41,937 nt of DNA from a virus. Location: the IMG/VR virus record IMGVR_UViG_3300048999_000178, positions 1 to 41,937 of that record. One strand, given 5' to 3'. Below are positions 37,895 to 41,937 of this stretch, one piece after another (position 1 is the stretch's first letter; each line of letters starts with the position of its first letter). The position numbers were made by a program, and so were the translations under genes. A model generated the notes under the pieces. The model was given only the letters and a program-made list of their open reading frames with translations. It ran no database searches and had not been told where the DNA came from.

Positions 37895-38256
37895 CCCCCG
37901 ACTCCGTACAGCGCCGCTCCCTGAAGGTCTGGATCTGTCCTGAGTGCGGGGAGTGTCTCGGATCGGCGACCTCGTTCCACAACCACTGGTTGGACGCCGA
38001 CTTCGAACGTGTGGCGGCCGAAGAGGTCGAGGTCATCCCCGTGGCGGAGTACGAGGGGTTCAAGGAGCGGCTGCTGACTCCGGAGATCATCGAGACCGCT
38101 GCGAAGGCCGAGTGGGAATCGGACGAGGCACGAACCGAACTCTCGACTCCCTGGAGCGAAGCTGGCGAACAGATCCGCGAGGAATACCGCGTCGACATGC
38201 GCATCGCGATCAATGCCGCCATCGAGGCAGCCGAGGAGGACAAGCCTCATGGCTGA
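37891..38256 (+). CDS. Zinc-finger-like hypothetical protein
   Basis: 121 aa from ATG37891. N-terminus WICPECGECLGSATSFHNHW has CxxC and HxH in C2H2 spacing. The rest is acidic and helical (AAKAEWESDEARTELSTPWSEAGEQIREEY). Function unknown. Overlaps the next gene by 8 bp. Confidence 0.6.
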   Translation: MTPDSVQRRSLKVWICPECGECLGSATSFHNHWLDADFERVAAEEVEVIPVAEYEGFKERLLTPEIIETAAKAEWESDEARTELSTPWSEAGEQIREEYRVDMRIAINAAIEAAEEDKPHG

Positions 38257-38983
38257 CGACAAACCCATCGAGCGGTACTGCGCAACGTCCCTTGACGATC
38301 CGATCGGTTTCAAGAATCACGACGGATCGTTGGAGCCTGATGAGGACGGGAACTGGGTCCGCTATCAGGACCACCTACGTGCTCTGGGTGAGGCGGAAGA
38401 CCGATCCGTCGCCAACGGCAAGGAGCTTTGTCGCCAGCGGAGCCGAGCCGAAAAAGCCGAGCGTGCTCTGGGTGAAGCGAAGCAACGGGCTGATGCCGCC
38501 GAGGAAAAGCACGCCGAGGCCGAAGGGCTGTGCGCCTACGCCTGTGAAGAACGCGACTCCGCCGAAGCCGAAACCAAGGCAGCAGAGAGCAGCTTGCAGG
38601 GACTACGGGAGCGGCTGAAGGCTGAGGCAGGACGTTATCGCGAGTGGGCGGCAGAGGATGAACGCGAGGCCAAGGGCTGCCGCTTGCCGAGCATGGGAGC
38701 GAGCGCCAGGGCCAGGGCGCGCATCCGCCACGAAGCAGCCAGCCACTTGGAGCGATTTCTGGACACAGAGGCTGAGTCGGGTGGGGAGGAGTGCGAGCAC
38801 AACTGGGTGGACGCCCGCAACAGCGCCGTGGAGAGCGGGGAAGTCTGCACCATCTGCCATGCGATCCGAGCTGCTGAGTCGGGTGGGGAGATCACGTTCG
38901 GTCCTTGCGCCGAGTGCGATGTCTATGAGTTGGCGGGACGCGGTAAATGCCCTGAGCATCGGTCAGCCGAGGAGGGCTCGTGA
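38249..38983 (+). CDS. Coiled-coil protein with C-terminal zinc ribbons
   Basis: 244 aa, ATG 8-9 bp after GAGGAGG. Residues about 40-165 are a long charged coiled coil (RALGEAEDRSV...RAEKAERALGEAKQRADAAEEKHAEAEG; LQGLRERLKAEAGRY). The C-terminal part has CEHNWVDARN...CTICHAIR and CAECDVYELAGRGKCPEH, two zinc sites. Ala/Glu-rich coiled coils of this type recur in actinophage early regions. No function assigned. Confidence 0.6.
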   Translation: MADDKPIERYCATSLDDPIGFKNHDGSLEPDEDGNWVRYQDHLRALGEAEDRSVANGKELCRQRSRAEKAERALGEAKQRADAAEEKHAEAEGLCAYACEERDSAEAETKAAESSLQGLRERLKAEAGRYREWAAEDEREAKGCRLPSMGASARARARIRHEAASHLERFLDTEAESGGEECEHNWVDARNSAVESGEVCTICHAIRAAESGGEITFGPCAECDVYELAGRGKCPEHRSAEEGS

Positions 38984-39318
38984 ACGCGAGCGCAGCCCAA
39001 CGCAAGAAGGTCCGCGACCTTAGATGTCTGGTCTGCGGGGTGGACAGACACGAAGCGAAGATCGACCCGGCTCATGTCTACGCCTCTCGCTACGCTCACT
39101 GCGAGTGCCCTGACGGGGTCGTAGCGCTCTGCCGCTCCTGCCACAACCGCTACGACGATCTGAACAGCTCCTTCGACCTCCTGCCATACCTGTTGAACGG
39201 CTGGAGGACCGAGCTGTGCCACGCGATTCTCGAGCACGACGCGAGACCTTTCCACGTCCTGGGGATCGTCACCGGAGTCCAGTGGTGCCCGGTCGAGTCT
39301 GAAAGGACGGCGGCGTGA
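38980..39318 (+). CDS. HNH-like zinc protein
   Basis: 112 aa, GTG in a GTGA overlap. CLVCGVDRHEAKIDPAHVYASRY....CPDGVVALCRSCHNRYDDL has the CxxC...H...CxxCH..YD layout of HNH nucleases (D-P-A-H-V as the first His, CHNRYD at the end). A small nuclease or a DNA-binding remnant, directly ahead of a DNA methyltransferase, as would be seen for a restriction-like pair; inference only. Confidence 0.6.
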   Translation: MNASAAQRKKVRDLRCLVCGVDRHEAKIDPAHVYASRYAHCECPDGVVALCRSCHNRYDDLNSSFDLLPYLLNGWRTELCHAILEHDARPFHVLGIVTGVQWCPVESERTAA

Positions 39319-40232
39319 ATGGCCAGCTTCGAGTCGGCTCACTCTTCGCGGGCATCGGAGGCTTCGATCTCGGCTTCGAGCGAGCAGGGATGCAGACCGT
39401 CTGGCAGGTCGAGCAGAACCCCTACTGTCGAGCCGTCCTCGCCCAGCACTTCCCCGACGCCGAGCGATTCGAGGATGTCTGCGATGTCGGAGCCGCCGAG
39501 CTCGAGCCCGTCGATGTCATCTGCGGCGGATTCCCCTGCCAGGACATCTCCCTCGCCGGAAAGGGAGCAGGGCTGGACGGAGCGCGCTCGGGTCTTTGGT
39601 CAGAGTACGCCCGAATCGTTCGCGAACTTGAGCCCCGATGGGTCGTCGTGGAGAACGTTTCAGCTCTCCTTGGACGGGGGCTCGACCGAGTTCTCCGAGA
39701 CCTGGCCGAGATCGGGTATGACGCGGAGTGGGACTGCCTGCCGGCTTCAGCCTTCGGCGCCCCTCACCAGAGAGACCGCCTTTGGATTGTTGCCTACCCC
39801 GGTGGCAGCGGACGGATCTCGCGGGAGCCTGGTCTACCCGCGTGGCAATCCGACTCTGAAGGGCGCCGCCGCGGTGTGGCCGACGCCGACGAAGAGCGAC
39901 GGCACGGGTGGTCCTCGGAAGGGATCGCCGCAGGAGACTCGCGGCCGCCAACGTCACTCCGACCTGCGAAGCGCGGTGGCCCACGCGGAGACCTTCAAGA
40001 CCCCGACGAGCGCGCCCTTCAGCCATGGCGGATCGGGGGGAGAGCTGCACAAACAGGTGGCGCCGAGTGGTGGTCCGTTGAGCCCCCGGTGGGTCGAGTG
40101 GCTCATGGGGTTCCCAATCGACTGGACCGTCTTGCCGCCCTCGGCAACGCCCTTGTCCCGCAGATCGCCGAGTTCATCGGAGAACGAATCGTGAACTACG
40201 AGCGAGCCACCTCACAGAGAGCGGTGGCCTGA
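39315..40232 (+). CDS. Cytosine-C5 DNA methyltransferase
   Basis: Transfers methyl groups from SAM to cytosine C5; phages use it against host restriction. 305 aa, GTG in a GTGA overlap. Motif I FAGIGGFDLG (11-20), motif IV GGFPCQDIS with catalytic C75, motif VI VVENV (111-115), motif VIII QRDRLWIV (152-159), motif X ALGNALVPQIAEFIG (about 275-289). The target-recognition stretch (160-255) is low in complexity and Arg/Gly-rich. From about 39780 on, the +1 frame has a better third-position G/C profile than this frame (see findings). Confidence 0.85.
   Translation: MNGQLRVGSLFAGIGGFDLGFERAGMQTVWQVEQNPYCRAVLAQHFPDAERFEDVCDVGAAELEPVDVICGGFPCQDISLAGKGAGLDGARSGLWSEYARIVRELEPRWVVVENVSALLGRGLDRVLRDLAEIGYDAEWDCLPASAFGAPHQRDRLWIVAYPGGSGRISREPGLPAWQSDSEGRRRGVADADEERRHGWSSEGIAAGDSRPPTSLRPAKRGGPRGDLQDPDERALQPWRIGGRAAQTGGAEWWSVEPPVGRVAHGVPNRLDRLAALGNALVPQIAEFIGERIVNYERATSQRAVA
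39319..40194 (+). CDS. Long overlapping reading frame inside the methyltransferase gene (overprinted gene candidate)
   Basis: 291 codons open in the +1 frame, ATG39319. The Ser/Pro-rich N-terminal third may be a shadow of the methyltransferase. From about residue 95 it carries a pattern I know from phage and metagenome proteins linked to C5 methyltransferases: SSWRTFQLSLDGG, FSETWPRSGMTRSGTA, LLPTPVAADG, VWPTPTKSDG and WVEWLMGFPIDWT. By hand count over 39780-40148, third positions are about 79% G/C in this frame against about 65% in the methyltransferase frame. An internal ATG at 39718 could start a shorter product. Expression unproven. Confidence 0.4.
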   Translation: MASFESAHSSRASEASISASSEQGCRPSGRSSRTPTVEPSSPSTSPTPSDSRMSAMSEPPSSSPSMSSAADSPARTSPSPEREQGWTERARVFGQSTPESFANLSPDGSSWRTFQLSLDGGSTEFSETWPRSGMTRSGTACRLQPSAPLTRETAFGLLPTPVAADGSRGSLVYPRGNPTLKGAAAVWPTPTKSDGTGGPRKGSPQETRGRQRHSDLRSAVAHAETFKTPTSAPFSHGGSGGELHKQVAPSGGPLSPRWVEWLMGFPIDWTVLPPSATPLSRRSPSSSENES

Positions 40233-40269
40233 GCCCCATGTCCCTTCAGCACTACATGAGGAAGCGCGC

Positions 40270-40494
40270 GTGAACCGCACGCAACTGACAGCGAGGAAGC
40301 GGCGGTACCCGCTTCGCAAAGTGGTCGACGAGTTCGCCGAGAATCTGGTGGTCATCGGCGGCGAGGCCTCCAAGGTCCCGGCCTTTGAATTGGAGTGCGG
40401 CCACAAGCTCGCCCCGCCCGAAGACATGATCGGGCGTCGTTACCCAGCCCGTATGCGTTGTCGATTCTGCTTCGAGGAACGCAGCCATGTCTAG
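40270..40494 (+). CDS. Small zinc-binding hypothetical protein
   Basis: 74 aa, GTG start. Basic N-terminus (RTQLTARKRRYPLRKVVDEF), then ECGHKLAPPEDMIGRRYPARMRCRFC with CxH...CxxC, a small zinc site found in short phage proteins. An 11-codon frame (40239-40274) just ahead may serve to couple translation. End overlaps the next small frame. Confidence 0.55.
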   Translation: MNRTQLTARKRRYPLRKVVDEFAENLVVIGGEASKVPAFELECGHKLAPPEDMIGRRYPARMRCRFCFEERSHV

Positions 40495-40573
40495 CTTCCG
40501 AACTGATTCCCGCGCAGTCCTCGACGCCCCATCAGTTGGCGATCAGTTCCACTACATGGGCTGGGAGGAGTAG
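40487..40573 (+). CDS. 28-aa microprotein candidate
   Basis: ATG overlapping the previous gene by 8 bp; stop TAG directly abuts the ATG of the methyltransferase-like gene, whose ribosome site (GGGAGGAG) lies within it. Sequence S-S-F-R-T-D-S-R-A-V-L-D-A-P-S-V-G-D-Q-F-H-Y-M-G-W-E-E. Could be a real microprotein or only a translational coupler. Confidence 0.35.
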   Translation: MSSFRTDSRAVLDAPSVGDQFHYMGWEE

Positions 40574-41128
40574 ATGCGCTTCTGTTATTCCGATCCGCCG
40601 TACCCCGGACAGGCGGCCAAGCACTACATCCACCACCCAGATTTCGCCGGAGAGGTACCGCACAACGAGCTGATCCAACAGCTTGAAAACGACTATGACG
40701 GCTACCTGCTCCACACCTCGTCAACGGCACTTCGCGAAGTCCTCTGGCTCTGCGACGAGAGCGTGAGGGTCTTCGCCTGGGTCAAGCCATTCGCCGCCTT
40801 CAAGCGAAACGTCAGCCCGGCCTACGCATGGGAGCCGGTGATCGTCAAACCCCTGCGGAAGGGCGAGCCGAACCAGAGCCCGGACAGCCCCGTGATGCGC
40901 GATTGGTTCGCTGAGCCGATCACGATGAAGAAAGGACTGACCGGCGCCAAGCCCGAGCGCGTCTGTCACTGGCTCTTCGAGGCCTGCGGTCTCCGGCGTG
41001 ACGACGAGCTGATCGACCTCTTTCCCGGGACCGGGGCAGTCACCGATGCCTGGGAATCATGGCGCTCCTCACCTTCGCTACTGGACATAGACACCACCCT
41101 GGTATCTGAGATCGAAAGGAATGTGTAG
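40574..41128 (+). CDS. DPPY-type (adenine/N4-cytosine) DNA methyltransferase-like protein, small
   Basis: 184 aa, ATG abutting an upstream stop, with GGGAGGAG ahead. SDPPYPG at residues 6-12 is the catalytic DPPY motif; DLFPGTGAVTDAW near residue 145-157 is the SAM-binding FxGxG motif. The catalytic motif comes first, as in permuted (beta-type) enzymes, but the protein is very short, with little room for a target-recognition domain. WVKPFAAFKRN and AYAWEPVIV between them are typical of this fold. Probably modifies phage DNA; specificity unknown. Confidence 0.7.
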   Translation: MRFCYSDPPYPGQAAKHYIHHPDFAGEVPHNELIQQLENDYDGYLLHTSSTALREVLWLCDESVRVFAWVKPFAAFKRNVSPAYAWEPVIVKPLRKGEPNQSPDSPVMRDWFAEPITMKKGLTGAKPERVCHWLFEACGLRRDDELIDLFPGTGAVTDAWESWRSSPSLLDIDTTLVSEIERNV

Positions 41129-41368
41129 ATGAGCGACAAGCTGGTACTTGAAATCGAGGTGCCCGGATTCAACGCTGACGGGATTCGGGAAGCGTGCGAG
41201 AACGAAAGCGAGCCGGGCGCTCCCTACACGCCGTTCGACTACCTGTTCGACGCCGATCTGATGAGGACGGAGTGCGTCGTCGCAGTCGTGGTGCCCACCG
41301 GCGGGATGCCGATCTCAGGGCAGGAGGGGCGCATCATCAACGCCCGCTTGGAAGCGGTCCCACAGTGA
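41129..41368 (+). CDS. Hypothetical protein
   Basis: 79 aa, ATG abutting the previous stop, GAAAGGAATGTG ahead. Opening SDKLVLEIEVPGFNADGI resembles that of the 118-aa protein at 448. Acidic; no family recognised. Confidence 0.5.
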   Translation: MSDKLVLEIEVPGFNADGIREACENESEPGAPYTPFDYLFDADLMRTECVVAVVVPTGGMPISGQEGRIINARLEAVPQ

Positions 41369-41390
41369 CCCACGAGAAGGAGGAGACGCG

Positions 41391-41567
41391 ATGAAGTGTC
41401 CGGTGTGTGAATACGACGACGAAGGCCAGTTGGAAGCACCCAGTCATCAGCGAAGTTGTCCTCGCCAGAGCCAGCACGAACGGATCAAGGAGCTTGAGGA
41501 AGCCCTCCGGCTCGCCCGCTTCGAGATCAACCGCGTCCTCGACAACCAGCTAGGCGGAAACGGATGA
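41391..41567 (+). CDS. 58-aa zinc-knuckle protein with coiled-coil tail
   Basis: ATG 6 bp after AAGGAGGAG, a very strong site. CPVCEYDDEGQLEAPSHQRSCP (CxxC...H...C) is a zinc knuckle; the second half is a coiled coil (QHERIKELEEALRLARFEINRVLDN). Function unknown; ends ATGA-overlapping the last gene. Confidence 0.6.
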   Translation: MKCPVCEYDDEGQLEAPSHQRSCPRQSQHERIKELEEALRLARFEINRVLDNQLGGNG

Positions 41568-41937
41568 GCCAAGAGGAGACCCAGACCGACAAAGAGTTGG
41601 TGGAGCACCTACTGAGCGACGAGACGGTCGGCGTGGTGGAAGAAGCTTTCGACGCCGTCTACGAGGCCAACGGGGGCGTGGCCGACACCGACGAACTCTG
41701 GCGTGCCGCAATCCGTGCCGCCCTGGCATCTCACCCCACGGCAGACGGGGAGCGCAACGACGAGCCAGGACGCCTCGCTGCCTTCGAGGCTCTGACGACC
41801 GGCGACTTCTTCACCTTCACGGATGGCGGCGAGGGCCAGGAGGAGTACGTCTGGCGCTACGTCGATGCGGTCCTCAACGCTTACCTCGCAGCCACACCAG
41901 ACGGTCCAGCTTCACCGGTCCTTACCGATGACGACCG
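41564..41937 (+). CDS. Acidic hypothetical protein, runs off the right edge
   Basis: 124 codons plus two bases, no stop. Acidic and helical (ETQTDKELVEHLLSDETVGVVEEAFDAVYEANGG...DELWRAAIRAALASH), then a segment FEALTTGDFFTFTDGGEGQEEYVWRYVDAVLNAYLA. The two leftover bases plus base 1 of the window give CGG and the frame then runs straight into the gene at 17-208, so both probably are one gene in a circular genome. No family recognised. Confidence 0.6.
   Translation, partial: MSQEETQTDKELVEHLLSDETVGVVEEAFDAVYEANGGVADTDELWRAAIRAALASHPTADGERNDEPGRLAAFEALTTGDFFTFTDGGEGQEEYVWRYVDAVLNAYLAATPDGPASPVLTDDD

Overview
The window reads as an essentially complete genome of a temperate, short-tailed (podovirus-like) bacteriophage of a high-G+C Gram-positive host, most likely an actinobacterium. 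The reasons are the high G+C with strong G/C preference at third codon positions, frequent GTG starts, long chains of genes overlapping by ATGA/GTGA/TGATG, a CHAP endolysin with a peptidoglycan-binding domain, and many small zinc-ribbon and FDXHR-type proteins of the kind common in actinophages. Host and family are inference. No plasmid, rRNA, tRNA or CRISPR feature was found.

Layout. (1) 1-5131: early/replication genes, mostly tiny and translationally coupled: RusA-like Holliday-junction resolvase, a DUF5662-like protein, a helix-turn-helix protein, a TOPRIM primase-like protein and a replisome-organiser-like protein. (2) 5251-10218: DNA packaging: putative small terminase, a ribbon-helix-helix protein, a secreted Cys-rich protein, large terminase and two small proteins. 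(3) 10227-29298: virion genes: portal, small head or fibre-like protein, collagen-like/beta-helix fibre, scaffold, major capsid protein, adaptor, tail nozzle, small tail proteins, three internal/ejection proteins (one of 1,410 aa) and a virion peptidoglycan hydrolase. No tape measure, tail tube or sheath gene is seen. (4) 29351-31852: lysis cassette: several small membrane proteins and an endolysin. (5) 31952-37390: lysogeny and recombination: a reverse-strand XRE repressor facing a Cro-like gene across an operator-bearing gap, a Rad52-like annealing protein, a Cas4/RecB-like nuclease, an excisionase-like protein and a tyrosine integrase. (6) 37383-41937: further early genes, HNH-like protein, a cytosine-C5 methyltransferase with a second long overlapping frame, and a small DPPY-type methyltransferase.

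Only two genes run on the minus strand: the repressor and a small membrane protein at 27.1-27.4 kb with its own promoter. The last reading frame runs off the right edge and continues in frame, without a stop, into the first gene at the left edge, so the window is probably a circular or circularly permuted genome cut inside one gene.

The most interesting signals are: a repeated bipartite element (GTCCG, 10 bp, then a GACACT/TAnnnT hexamer) lying 6-8 bp before the start codons of packaging, scaffold-operon and endolysin genes, which looks like a phage promoter class making leaderless mRNAs; a cytosine methyltransferase gene whose second half appears to encode two proteins; a reverse-strand membrane moron; an adaptor gene with no standard start codon; and an HNH gene broken by a -1 shift.
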